From Polyodon spathula (Eukaryota > Chordata > Actinopteri > Acipenseriformes > Polyodontidae), in the NCBI RefSeq assembly GCF_017654505.1, contig NC_054548.1, positions 28,866,796 to 28,930,795 on the forward strand: a stretch of 64,000 nt of DNA. Direction: 5' to 3'. Shown here piece by piece: positions 1 through 10,009 of the stretch. A program made the translations under genes and the position numbers. Position 1 is the first letter of the stretch. Every line of letters starts with the position of its first letter. Under the pieces are notes generated by a model. It worked only from the letters and a program-made list of their open reading frames with translations. It was not told where the DNA came from and made no database searches.

Positions 1-602
1 TTCCCCATTACTCCCCCCTCCCGGGAAAAATAATCCGCATTTTGGTGGTCTTTCCCCGCACGGTGTACCATGTGGTACATGAAGGGCTGCAATGCCAGAT
101 ACCACCGAGTTATCCGGGCATTGCTGTCCTTCATTGTGCTTAACCACTTGAGTGGGGCGTGGTCTGTGACCAGATCAAATGAGTGTCCCAGCAGGTAGTA
201 TCGTAAAGAGTGAGTAGCCCATTTAATGGCCAAACACTCTTTTTCGACTACGGAGTAGTTGCGTTCCCGAGGTAACATTTTTTTACTGAGGTATAATATC
301 AGGTGTTCTACTCCAGCTACTTTTTGGGACAAGACTGCACCCAAACCTACATCCGATGCGTCGGTGTGGAGGATGAATCTCTTGCTGAAATCCGGTGTGA
401 TAAGAGTGGGGGCCTGGCAAAGTGTACGCTTAATAGTATCAAACTCTCCCTGACACTCAGCTGACCATTTAATTAAATTTGGAGCACTCTTTTTGGTGAG
501 GTCGACTAACGGGTTAACCACTGTGGCGTACTCGGGGATGAAGCGGCGGTAATAACCGACTAAGCCCAGTAGTTCCCTCACCTGAGTCTTGGTTTTGGAA
601 CC
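1..602 (-). pseudogene. pol: RT connection and RNase H domain of Gmr1-like pol (partial)
   Basis: In the frame one base off from the upstream RT the translation gives the classic end of the RT connection (VRELLGLVGYYRRFIPEYA) followed by an RNase H domain: LHTDASDVGLGAVL, VVEKECLAIKWA, LVTDHAPLKWL and finally AGKDHQNADYFSR. The conserved acidic residues of the RNase H fold (D in HTDAS, E in VVEKE, D in VTDH, D in QNAD) are all present. RNase H removes the RNA strand during reverse transcription. The domain is open to the left edge; only the shift near position 600 disconnects it from RT, so this stretch is a frameshifted continuation of the pol gene and not a separate gene. Confidence 0.85.
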
Positions 603-1939
603 AAAGCCTGGATTTTGGTGACTACAGGTCTCACCCTTCCATTCCCCATTAAAAATCCCAAATATTGAGTCTCTGTTTTGGCAAACGCACATTTCCTCAA
701 GTTAGCTGTCAGCCGGGCTGCCCTTAGAGACTGAAGAACGGCTGCAACCCTAGCCAAATGCTCTCGCCAGGTGGAGCTGTATATCACCACGTCATCAATA
801 TACGCTGCTGCATATTCATGATGTGGGCGTAAAACCTGGTCCATCAGTCTCTGAAAGGCAGTGGGCGCGCCATGTAGCCCAAACGGCATGGTTTTAAAGT
901 GGAACAGCCCTTCTGATGTTGAAAATGCGGTTTTCTCTCTGGAGCTGCTGGTTAAAGGGATTTGCCAGTATCCCTTCGTCAGGTCCAGAGTGGAAATAAA
1001 CCTCGCTTTTCCCAGTCTGTCTAAAAGTTCGTCGACCCGAGGCATGGGATATGTATCGAACTTAGCAATAGCGTTCACCTTTCTGAAATCCACGCAGAAG
1101 CGGTTGGTGCCGTCTTTCTTAGCCACTATGACGATCGGACTGCACCACTCGCTCCTGGAAGGCTCAATCACCCCAAGCTCGAGCATATCCCATACCTCTT
1201 TGCGAACGCCACTTTGTCGACTTTCCGGGATCCGGTACGGTCTCTCTCGCACTGTGACACCTGGTGGAGAGATAATGTCATATTCAACTAAGTTTGTCCT
1301 GCCGGGCACGTCAGAAAAAACATCGCTGAACTCCTCAATAAGCTTACGCAGCTCTCTTTGCTGATCCGGAACCCTTGTGCTCGGGGTCTCTGGACAGGGA
1401 CCTAAATCATCCTCCATATTGCCTGGGGCTATAAATAAGACCTCCCTTGCCTGCCAGGGCTTTAAAAAATTGTCATGATAAATTTCACGTTCATTTCGGC
1501 GATCGGGCTGTCTAATTTCATAATTTACTTTCCCTGTAGCCCGAATCACCTCATACGGCCCCTGCCATTTAGCACACAGTTTAGATTCAGATGAGGGAAG
1601 TAGCAGCATTACCTTGTCCCCTGGTCGAAAGGTTCGAATCCGTGCATTTTTGTTGTAATGCTGCTGTTGTCGGTGCTGAGCCGATCTGAGGTTGTCTTGG
1701 GCCAAACAACCAACCAAATCCAGCCGATCTCGTAGTAGGAGCATAAACTTCACTACATTTTTAGACGAGCCTTTGTGCTCTTCCCACCCCTCCCTCAGCA
1801 GGTCGAGAATGCCGCGAGGCTGCCGGCCGTACAGGAGCTCAAATGGGGAGAACCCCATTGAACTCTGCGGCACTTCTCTCACCACAAAAAGGAGGTAGGG
1901 AAGAAGCGATGCCCAATGTTTCTGCTCCTGTGTTACAAA
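578..1939 (-). pseudogene. pol: Integrase C-terminus fused to reverse transcriptase (Gmr1-like pol)
   Basis: The open frame 1885-578 (435 codons) begins in the tail of integrase (GFSPFELLYGRQPRG, then the C-terminal DNA-binding type module PGDKVMLL...KWQGPYEV at about residues 88-113) and runs straight into reverse transcriptase: ELGVIEPSRSEWCSPIV (236-252), FCVDFRKVN (263-271), TLDLTKGYWQIPL (299-311), MPFGLHGAPTAFQ (333-345) and the catalytic YIDD box at 362-365. All three RT aspartates appear present. The same frame continues upstream through a TGA (1940-1942) into integrase. Sequence between the TGA and 1885 still matches integrase, so the stop is a mutation inside one gene. The frame ends at a frameshift near 600. 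Confidence 0.92.
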
Positions 1940-3412
1940 TCACCTCAGCATTGACTTTAAGGTCTGATTAAAACGTTCAACCAAACCGTCCAATTGTGGA
2001 TGATAAACGGACGTCCTGATGGGACATATTTTTAATATTTTGTACACCTGCTGTAACGTATTGGACAAAAAATTGGTTCCGTGATCAGTCAAAATCTCCT
2101 TGGGGATCCCTACTCTAGCCATAATCTGCGCTAACTCGGTGGCTATTGCAGCTGCACTAGTGGACCTCAATGGAACTGCCTCTGGGTATCGCGTTGCATA
2201 ATCCACCACTACTAATATATGCGTATACCCAGAGTCAGAAGGTAGCAACGGGCCCATTATGTCCATTGCAATGCGCTCGAACGGAGTGGAAATAATCGGC
2301 AGTGGGACCAAAGGAGCGGGGCGCACTCGACCTGGCGCTACTCGCTGGCAGTCTGGGCATGTGGCTACATATTTCGACACATCAGTATGAAGACCGAGCC
2401 AATAGAATCGAGCCAATATTCGCTCCCTCGTCTTCTCGGCTCCGAGGTGCCCCGCAAAAGGGATATCATGCGCCAGCCTCATGACCTCGGTCCGACAAGA
2501 CGGGGGAACCAATAATTGTGTTACAGGCTGTCCTGTGCCCGCGGCTAGGTTTACCCTATATAGTAATTGCCCCTTTATACTGAAATGTGGATATACTAGC
2601 GGCCCAGCGCCATCAACATCCTTACCTTCAATGGACCGGACCTGCCCCCAAGCGTGCACCAGTGACGGGTCGTTCTTTTGGCCCCACACTAGGTCCGCGC
2701 TTGAGTACCACGGGTCCGGTATATTGAGAGGGGCTGGAATAACCTCTGCCCTAGTCGGCCCAGTAACCTCGCTCTCTCGGTCACACTGCGTTCCCACTCC
2801 CTTCGACTGGCGTTTGTTACCATTACAGCACTCTCCCACCAGACCCCAGCCTTGTCTCAAAGACGCTCCCTCCCATTTCGCGGTCCGTCTCTCCTTATTT
2901 GTTTTTCTAGGACGGAACAGAGGGGAAAACATTTCAGTATGAAAAGGAAACACATCACCAATCCGTTCCTTTTTCCCTTTTTCTGCCACGTTTACGTGTG
3001 TGGCTGAGACTGCCATTATTTGCACCAATTCTTTGAATTTTGGCCAGTCTCGGCCCAGAATAACTGGGTGCGGCAACCTTTCCGCCACCCCGACTACAAG
3101 GTGACGTTTTATCGGTCCTACCGATAAATATACTTTTAGGGTGGGGTATGCCGCCGTGTCTCCATGGATACAGGAGATGGCCACCTGACCTTGTGGCCGC
3201 CACGACACACCGCCCAAGAGAGCTGTCCTGATCAAGGTTTGCTCACACCCTGTGTCCACTAACGCGTGGGTTTTCACATTCCCTAAAACCACGTCAATCA
3301 GACAGGGCCCCTCCCAACCGTTTTCCCCCTGCTTACCCGTTCCAGGTGTCCAGTTGCATGCAGCCACGTCACACTCCATAGCAGCGGGGGATGACCTGGC
3401 CCTATGTCCTGG
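1940..3412 (-). pseudogene. pol: Protease and integrase of Gmr1-like pol
   Basis: From the ATG at 3379 the open frame has 479 codons. Residues 39-50 carry the retropepsin active site (ALVDTGCEQTLI) with the matching ILGRDW flap-side motif at 107-112. Residues 304-344 form the integrase HHCC zinc module (H304, H311, C341, C344; ATCPDCQ). The catalytic core follows with D373 (AMDIMGP), D432 (TDHGTNF) and E468 (GLVERFNQ), spacing D-58-D-35-E. The frame is the same as gag, and the codons between 3412 and 3380 read through from the zinc knuckle of gag, so the ATG at 3379 is probably not a natural start; gag-pol looks like a single frame with a nonsense mutation. The integrase is cut by TGA at 1940-1942. 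Confidence 0.92.
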
Positions 3413-4339
3413 CTAGTTACACCTAAAACAGAGTGGAGGGACAGAGGGGGCATAGGTTAAATATCTGTCCCGCTGCTGGTAGGGCAACGGGGCAGGGGCA
3501 ACACCTCTACCCCAGCTGGGGGCCATCCTTGGTCTCCATGGGGGGGAGGCAAGGGGGCCCAACGGGGTCGGCGGTCTGGGAGGTCTGGGTGCCGGGACCG
3601 AGGGTGATGGTGGTGGTGTTGGAGGAGAGGGAGGGAGAGGTTGGTTCCTGAGCAGGGCAGGGGCTGACAGGATCCCGACCCGGGCTGACGTCAAAGAGTC
3701 TTCAAAATCTTCGGCCAATTTGACCGCCTCCTCCAGGGTGTCAGGGCTGTGGCGCCGTACCCACGCCTGAGTTTCGGCGCCGACCACATGGCAGAATTGT
3801 TCCACCACAATGGCCTCCCCCATTTGTTGAGCGGTCTTCTTCTCTGGGGTCAGCCAATGGACCATGTGGTCGCACAACCGCTGTGCCACCACCCTGGGGT
3901 GTGTCTCCGGGGCTCTCCGGTACTCACAGAACCGCGTCCGGTGGGTCTCCACGGTGATGTTGAGACGACGGAGGATAGCCTGCTTGACTAGATCATAGTC
4001 AGTGGCGTACTGGTCGCTCAGGGCTTGGTAAGCTGCCTGTGCTTCCCTGACCAGGCAAGGTCCTAGCTGGCTTGCCCAGAACTCCCGAGGCCATCCCGCC
4101 GCGGTTGCCAGCCGCTCGAACGCCACCAAAAATGCCTCCGGATCATCCTCCGCCGTCATTTTCATGGCCCGTGCCTTTGGGGCCGACATCAATGATGTTC
4201 CGGTAGGGGTCGCTCCTGCAGCAACGGTCAGCCCTACCTGTTCAATGAGCGCCGTATAGCGCTCCTCCCTCCGTCTCTCCTCTGCATCCTGTCTGATCTC
4301 CAGTGCCTGCAACAGCTCCGCCAGTGCGTTGTGGTCCAT
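3413..4339 (-). pseudogene. gag: Gag of Gmr1-like element with SCAN-like capsid segment
   Basis: 308 codons starting MDHNALAELLQAL. Residues about 65-130 resemble a retrotransposon capsid (DPEAFLVAFERLA, GWPREFWASQL). Residues about 133-215 look like a SCAN domain, best seen in VVEQFCHVVGAETQAWVRRH and PDTLEEAVKLAEDF; SCAN domains of zinc-finger proteins are reported to derive from Gmr1-like gag. A proline-rich linker (about 230-290) precedes the start of a CCHC zinc knuckle, CFRCN, where a TAG stop interrupts. Translation beyond the stop continues in frame as PGHRARSS, so the stop replaces a probable Gln and the last knuckle Cys is Ser. The protein would form the particle. Dead by the nonsense change unless suppressed. 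Confidence 0.88.
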
Positions 4340-4355
4340 CCCACTTCTAATACCA
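4338..4355 (-). promoter_or_regulatory. Primer binding site, tRNA-Leu type
   Basis: On the minus strand TGGTATTAGAAGTGGGAT begins immediately after the LTR end and overlaps the gag ATG. It matches the 3' end of a vertebrate tRNA-Leu (TGGTGTCAGAAGTGGG expected) with two transition differences. The primer identity is from memory of tRNA sequences, not from a search. Confidence 0.65.
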
Positions 4356-5069
4356 TGTGTGGCAAAGTGGTTGGTAAGGGGAACAGATGTCGCGGTGATG
4401 CGGTGCAGGAGTGATGAACAGACAACAGTGATTCAGTGAATAAGTGCTTTATTGCTCTTTTCCAGGTCTGGCGACCGTCAAAAATAATAAATCCCCGGCA
4501 ATACACAACAATGTGTAAAGCACGGGGATAATGAAAACAAGGGCACAGTCCTGAACAAAAACAACGGTACGGTCACCAGTCCTGGGTGATCGAAAACGTG
4601 CAGGTGCTCAGTGCAGTGGTGCTCCGGATAGTGCTCTCCTTTCGACAGCTCCGGAGATGTACGTTAACTGTCTAGTGCTGAATACAAAAACAGACAGTTA
4701 CACGGACAGACACAACAATACAAAACACGAACACAATCCACTCTGAGAACTCCTCTCTCAGTCCTTCTCTCTCTCCACTCGTTTAACCCAAACGAAGGAG
4801 AAGATCAGCGTTACCCTGGCCCCTATATGTAATCCTGCATGATATCTAGGTAAACGGTTGCAGCTGCCTTATTACTTGCAGCTGCCTCTCGTTTACCTTT
4901 CAAATCAATACGGTCTTACAACAGAGTCGCGCTTCCGTCCAGGCTGACCCACTTCCTGGCCTGGAAACGAACTGTCAGGCCAGCCCTTCCAGATACTTCT
5001 CCTCCCGTTCTTTAGCGCCCTCACAGGTCGGGAGGAAGATTCATCACCAGAACTCATCTTTCCGTCACA
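4356..5069 (-). repeat. 5' LTR of the Gmr1-like element
   Basis: In element orientation the LTR starts TGTGACGGAAAG and ends TTTGCCACACA, the canonical TG...CA, about 714 bp, directly next to the primer binding site. A TATA-like CATATAGGGGC and, downstream, an AATAAA (in GAGCAATAAAGCAC) sit where U3 and R would place them. Related LTRs of the same family type occur at 29956-31220 and 58613 onward, sharing the TGTGACRGA start and a CCTGTGAGGGCGCTAA block. The matching 3' LTR is outside the window. Confidence 0.8.
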
Positions 5070-5262
5070 ATGCCCCTACCTTTTTTTTTTTTTTTAAGGT
5101 ATCTGTGACCAAAAGATGCATATCTGTATTCCCATTCATGTGAAATCCATAGATTAGGGCCTATTGACTTTGTTTCAATTGACTGATTTCCTTATATGAA
5201 CTGTAACTCAGTGAAATCTTTGAAATTGTTGCATGTTGCATTTATATTTTTGTTCAGTGTAT
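5070..5262 (+). mobile_element. Tc1-like element, terminal fragment (salmonid/lamprey-type family)
   Basis: The stretch from GCCCCTACC through the T-run to TATATTTTTGTTCAGTGTA matches from memory the end of a Tc1 family common in salmonids and also known from lampreys, including the subterminal AGATGCATATCTGTATTCCC and the terminal repeat whose outer end is TTTTTGTTCAGTG followed by TA. The fragment is cut sharply at 5069/5070 by the Gmr1-like LTR, so the retrotransposon inserted into this Tc1 copy. No transposase sequence is left here; the other half is expected left of the window. Confidence 0.8.
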
Positions 5263-5312
5263 ATAGTAAAACATTTAAGCATACATAGCATTCAATAATG
5301 TAATAACATATT

Positions 5313-6435
5313 GTTACAAAGTGCCCGCCCCTGTGTATATTATCTGTTATATGTTGCGTGTGGTGTGTTAAATGTTGATTTATAGTCACTGGTACACGGG
5401 ATATAAACGGGTCTGTGTAACACAATTATTTAAAATGCATATTTGTAATTAGGCACGAGGATTGCACAGCAATTTACGTGCAAGTAAAAAGTAATAATAT
5501 GTGAGCACAGGGAATTGCACTTTATTAATTCACGTGCAGTTGTACCGAGACTCCAATTGAATGATTGATTAGCAATCAGGGTTGGGTGTTCGGTGAGTGG
5601 AGAACGGGAGAGAGAGAGAAGGAGAAAGAGTTATAATATCAATTGCTATTGTCTGCTGGTGGGACCAGCATGATTCTTGTTTATTTAAAACTCACCGTGT
5701 TTGTTTGCTGATCTGCTCACAGTTTGTAAAGTGTTAGTCCGTTTTTGTTTGTCTTTTTATTTTGGCGAATGTGCCGTGTCCTGCCTTTTTGTGTTTGTTT
5801 GAACCTTTTTATTACAATAAACCTGAAATTTTTTTGGGGGGGACAAGGGCAGACCGCAGGTAACCCTGAGGGGCTGCTGAAGGAGAGAGATGGAGCCGTT
5901 GTCCTTAAAGGCACTGTGAAGGAGCCGAGACATCCCGCCTGAGCGCCAGAGAGGCCGAGGAGGGTCCGTTCCCGAGAGCTCAAGAAGGAGGAGTTCCGGT
6001 CCTGGAAGCTGGCGAGGGAGGAGGAGAGACTGCCTGCCCTGAAGCCAGCGGGAGGAACTGCCTGCCGAGCGTCAGCGAAGGAGCCTGTCGTTTGTGGGGG
6101 ATTGTCTCAGAAGGAGGCGGGGCAATTCTCTGGAGAGGAGCCCTGTGAAGGGACACTGGGTTTAGGGGGTAATAATTGTGGGTGTATTGTTGTTGTTACG
6201 TATTAGTATATTAAGTTATGTATTGTATGAATGATGGTGATGGGATTAGTGTTAATGTGGATAATGGTTGCATGTTTGTTTTATAGCGATGTTGATATTA
6301 TTGAGCTAACATTGGAGCCTGGTGTCTGTTACGGTATGGAGGTTGCGCCTGGCTCTAATGTTCCCTCCCACCCACCCTTGTGATTTTTGTTTTGTTGAAT
6401 GAACCCCTATGGGTTCCATTCTGAGCAGGAGGATA
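5313..6435 (+). repeat. LTR of the TGTGGCAAAGTGCC family plus non-coding internal region
   Basis: 5313 to about 5830 aligns by eye with the solo LTR at 47226-47797 read on its minus strand (shared blocks include CCTGTGTATATT, GAATTGCACTTTATTAATTCA and TTTGGCGAATGTGCCG), ending near an AATAAA at about 5815. After a G-run comes a purine-rich stretch (5850-6170) that could be translated into charged E/R/K-rich peptide but has stops in every frame and no recognised domain, then AT-rich sequence up to a short purine stretch GAGCAGGAGGATA in front of the LTR at 6436. It may be the interior of a non-autonomous LTR element, or two unrelated insertions side by side; the two LTRs are clearly not copies of one another. 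Confidence 0.5.
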
Positions 6436-6934
6436 TGTGGCAAAGCATAAGCCTTGCACATGGAAATATGTGGTTTATTGTATGTTTCTGTGTTCGTTGT
6501 TAATATTGATTTAATTGTTTAGTTGCTGTGGCGCTCCGCTGGGGACGATTACCCGTCTGCGTGAAGCAGCAGCTGAAAGCAATCAGCTGTTCCAGCAGAT
6601 GGGTGGGCATGTCTCAGCGGATCGTCTGTATAAAAGCATGGCGATCGCTGTGATCGGGGCTGCTGCAAGGCCTGCCGTTTTCACGACACCTTTGAGTTGT
6701 AATTTGTTGTACTGTGTTTTATTTTGCATTTTTGAACAGTTTGCTGTATTTGTCCTCTGTGCGTTACCATCGCTGGTAATGTCACATGACCACCTTTATT
6801 TTATTTTCGTTTTCTGTTTTGTTTGTGAATAAAACCTGCGCGCCTGTGCCAGTGTTTTCAACAACACCACATCTGTCTCTGTGTGCTTGAACATCGATGA
6901 CCCACATGCGTGACCCAAATAAGACCCTGTCACA
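6436..6934 (+). repeat. LTR, TGTGGCAAAG...CCCTGTCACA
   Basis: 499 bp beginning TGTGGCAAAGCATAAG and ending GACCCTGTCACA. A good TATA box (TGTATAAAAGCATGG, near 6627) and a polyadenylation signal (GAATAAAACC, near 6828) lie in the right order for U3-R-U5 on the plus strand. It is preceded by a purine-rich stretch that could be a polypurine tract, which favours a 3' LTR over a solo LTR; the flanking bases (GATA left, GTTT right) show no target duplication. Confidence 0.6.
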
Positions 6935-7947
6935 GTTTACTATATGCATATTAATTGTTATAAATATGATTAAATATAATTTTTCAATCAGATGCATTGT
7001 AATTATTGAGAATTACAGGGGGTCAGTTATAGCATATAATAATGAGGCTAAAGGACCTATATATTTTATAATATCCTGTGACATGCTAGCTTTGACTTTG
7101 ACCCTTTTAACAAATTATAAGAACATCAGACATGCTGAAAACAAGCTGCTCGTCCCATCAGGCCTCATTCTTGCAAGCTAACCATAAGCCACAGGGTAGT
7201 ATGTAATTATTTTTCAGTGATCCTTGGTATTACAATCCTTTTATGAATTGTATACACTATGGTGTTTCTTAGGTCTACTGTATTTAATTTGCCTTAAGTA
7301 CTTATTTTGTCTTACTGTATTAAGTAGGTAATTTACCATAATATGTAGCTTCTAAATTGTAAAAAGCAGACTCAATTAAAACTATACCCACTAGTAAAGA
7401 AGCTACATCTTGATTATGATGAATTACATTGTTCAGCAGCTACTCAAACTAGTGGATGAGAAATGTTAGTCTTCTATATGTTCTAATTACATACCAAGTG
7501 TATGCATATAGAAGTAATATCTGTGGACCTGAGAATGCAGTTTGTGCATTTGTATACTGTAAGGGAGAGTAAGGGTATAAAATGCAATGTTTATTAGTGG
7601 TGCTTTTGGAAAAATAACATACTTAAACAGAAAGAAAAAGCCTATTTGCTACATGTTGTAAAAAAAAAAAAAAGATATTTAAAAAGATCTGAATGAAAAT
7701 GTTCTGCCCAGTTCCAAGGATGTTATCTTTCAGCACTGCAGACCAGTATAACTCCCTTAAAGTGCAGCTGGCTATTGCAGGATGAGGTATGGTATATGCA
7801 TATGAGTAAACTTGGAAGCCTTCACATGAGTACAACATGAATGCTGTAAAATGCTTTATTTTAGTGGCTTCGATACTTCTATTTTTATTTTGAAATAATG
7901 GAATATTTATGTAATTTCAACATTTTATACCGAATGCCAGTTAAATG

Positions 7948-7950
<3 letters not shown>
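6935..7950. other. AT-rich stretch, nothing recognised
   Basis: No coding frame, element end or RNA gene could be supported. It holds only a short A-run near 7660. Confidence 0.6.

Positions 7951-8013
<63 letters not shown>
7951..8013. repeat. (GA)n microsatellite
   Basis: Uninterrupted GA dinucleotide array of about 31 units. Confidence 0.98.
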
Positions 8014-8016
<3 letters not shown>

Positions 8017-8741
8017 TCAAACTGCTCCTTTAAATAGCCCTTGTCTATACCTCCTTGTCGTTTCTCCTTGCCGCACCTTGTCTAGGGGGAAGGGTGCCCA
8101 AAGTGTCACTTGTCCTGCCCACTGGAATTAGTTATCATTCAATCAATATACATTACATCATAGTTGGACAATGGACAAGGTCATGGGCCAAATTATATTA
8201 AGGTTCATTATGGGCCTGGTCATTTGTCAAATGCAATAAAGAATTGTTCATTTCAAATCTTATGGATATCTTTCTGAAATGCAATAATATCTATTCAGTT
8301 GGTTTTGAGCCATAATGCATAAGTGGCATAGCCATGAGTGCATTGCTAGCTCAAAACTAACGAGAGACATTATTGTATGGTAATATATTCTAACCCATAT
8401 TATTATTTCATATATTCTGTGTTTCTTACCTTCTTTCTTAAGCTGTCTTTGTTTGGCTAAGTTTCATTTTGTTTGTTTGTGATGCACTGCTGTAGAGAAA
8501 ATGCTGTATTTATAGTTATTTCTGCATAGGTTATGCTGACATGTTTCAGAGAGAACTTGGTTCAAGTGATGATACCAGGAGAACATGCCTCACACCAGAG
8601 TGATGTAAAATCCAATTGGGTAGATGGGGCCTTATAATGTGGCTAAACAAAAGCACAAAACCCATATTTATTAAGAACATTGTAGCTACAAAACGTAGTA
8701 CTTGAAAGCCTAGAACAACATTTAAAAGTTGTTGTATTACT
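8014..8741. other. AT-rich stretch, nothing recognised
   Basis: No supported gene or element boundary in this stretch. Confidence 0.6.
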
Positions 8742-9426
8742 GTGGAACGGTGGTGGGCAATTCACTGACAACCACGGGAGACAGAAAGTTGTATTTGCAA
8801 CACCACTCACGTGCCCAGTTTTATTTAGGTAATTTTTATTTTTATTATTTGTCGCCACAATGCACGCACTGGTGCTCTGAAATAATAATGGAAACCAAAG
8901 GCGAAATAAAAAGAGAAAATAAAACACAGTAATAGAACTACAAAATAAAGGTTCTGCTTTTGCAGTGTCCCCAGTGCGGCTTTGCCGATCAGTTCAGGTC
9001 TCCATCATATGCTCGGCTATTCTCTATACACTGTTGGGATGCCAGAGTTCTTCGTATATCTACACACATCCCTTAGGGTATGCAATAATTTATTTAAATT
9101 CTTGTTTTATTTGTTTAAGACGGGCTGCCATCCTGAGCAGTGCTTGCCTATTCAACTGCTGGCGTTCCTGTCTGGTATTTGTTTACACTGACATTTTCAC
9201 GGGGTATCCCCTGCCAGGCCACCCAAATGCATAACCAAGCGCAGTTCTTATGGGTGAGCAACCCCCCAAGGCCAGACTCAACCACTCAGAGAGAAAGCCA
9301 ACACATCTTCCCCCCAACCTGTCCGTATGTTTGCCATGATTAACAGGCGGATCTTACAAGGCTGTTGCCCTCTTCTCACAGAACCATGCATGTGCCAGAC
9401 AGTCAGCACAGATCTCCCCTGGTACA
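8742..9426 (-). repeat. Probable 3' LTR of the second Gmr1-like copy
   Basis: On the minus strand it would start TGTACCAGGGGAG just after a purine tract (GAGGGGGAGCA, 9427-9440) and end CCACCGTTCCACA. An AATAAA lies about 80 bp before the end. It sits directly downstream of the RNase H tail, as a 3' LTR should. No second LTR is available to confirm the borders. Confidence 0.5.
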
Positions 9427-9489
9427 TATGCTCCCCCTCAGAATGGCACCACTGGTCCATTCGAAAATCCCACACTCCCATGCCTTCCT

Positions 9490-9960
9490 GAGAGAAAAAG
9501 TCAGTGTTTTGATGCAGTTCCCAGCTCGTGGACTACCCTGAAGGCATAGGGCTGCAGGGTCAAGTACCACCTTGTTATTCCTGTGCTGTTATCCTTCATC
9601 TGGTGAAGACATGCTAAGGGGGCATGATCTGTGACCAGGGTGAAGTGTCACCCCAAGAGATAGTACCGGAGTGACTCAAGTGCCCATTTTACTGGGAGAC
9701 CCTCCTTCTCGATGGTACTACAGTTTTGCTCACAGGGAAAGAGCTTCCTGCTGATATACAGGGCTGGGTGCTCACTACGCTGCAACTCCCGAGACAACAC
9801 TAACCCGAGATCTGTGTCTGACGCAACAGTCAGCAGGGTGAATCTCCTACTGAAATCAGGAGTGCACAGCAGCTTTCTACACAGCCTTAGCTTCAAAGCG
9901 AGAAAGGCCCTCTGACATGGCTCCATCCACTGAACTGTATTACAAGAGTCCAAAACATCT
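9490..9960 (-). pseudogene. pol: RNase H remnant of the second Gmr1-like copy
   Basis: The frame 9953-9648 reads VQWMEPCQRAFLALK, LLTVASDTDLGLVLSRE, LYISRKLFPCEQNCSTIEKE and ESLRYYLLG, matching the RNase H of the copy at 1-602. In the next stretch LVTDHAPLA and TRWYLTLQPYAF continue down to about 9500, with a stop near the HQNAD position. The first acidic site reads VASDTD in place of HTDAS, so the catalytic residue may be displaced. Degraded, non-functional. Confidence 0.8.
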
Positions 9961-10009
9961 CTATGTCCTCCTAAACGTCTCCCCTGAGTTTAAGAGTGTG
10001 CATAGAGTA

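Larger units (their letters stand above)
1..5069 (-). mobile_element. Gmr1-like Ty3/gypsy LTR retrotransposon, left end off window
   Basis: Read on the minus strand the order is LTR (5069-4356), tRNA-type primer binding site, gag, protease, integrase, reverse transcriptase, RNase H, and the window ends inside the RNase H/3' region. Integrase before RT is the Ty1/copia-like order; among Ty3/gypsy elements this is the hallmark of the Gmr1 group described from cod and other deuterostomes. Gag and pol lie in a single reading frame from 4339 to 578, broken by one TAG at 3413-3415 and one TGA at 1940-1942; a frameshift near 600 separates RT from RNase H. So few lesions suggest a fairly young but dead copy. 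The 3' LTR should lie just left of position 1. Confidence 0.93.

Noticed and set aside
861..1364. 167-codon plus-strand frame
   Set aside because: Antisense shadow of the RT domain of the Gmr1-like element.
2481..2942. 153-codon plus-strand frame
   Set aside because: Antisense shadow of the protease/integrase region.
7898..8131. Frame with a long Arg-Glu repeat
   Set aside because: Product of the GA array at 7951-8013.
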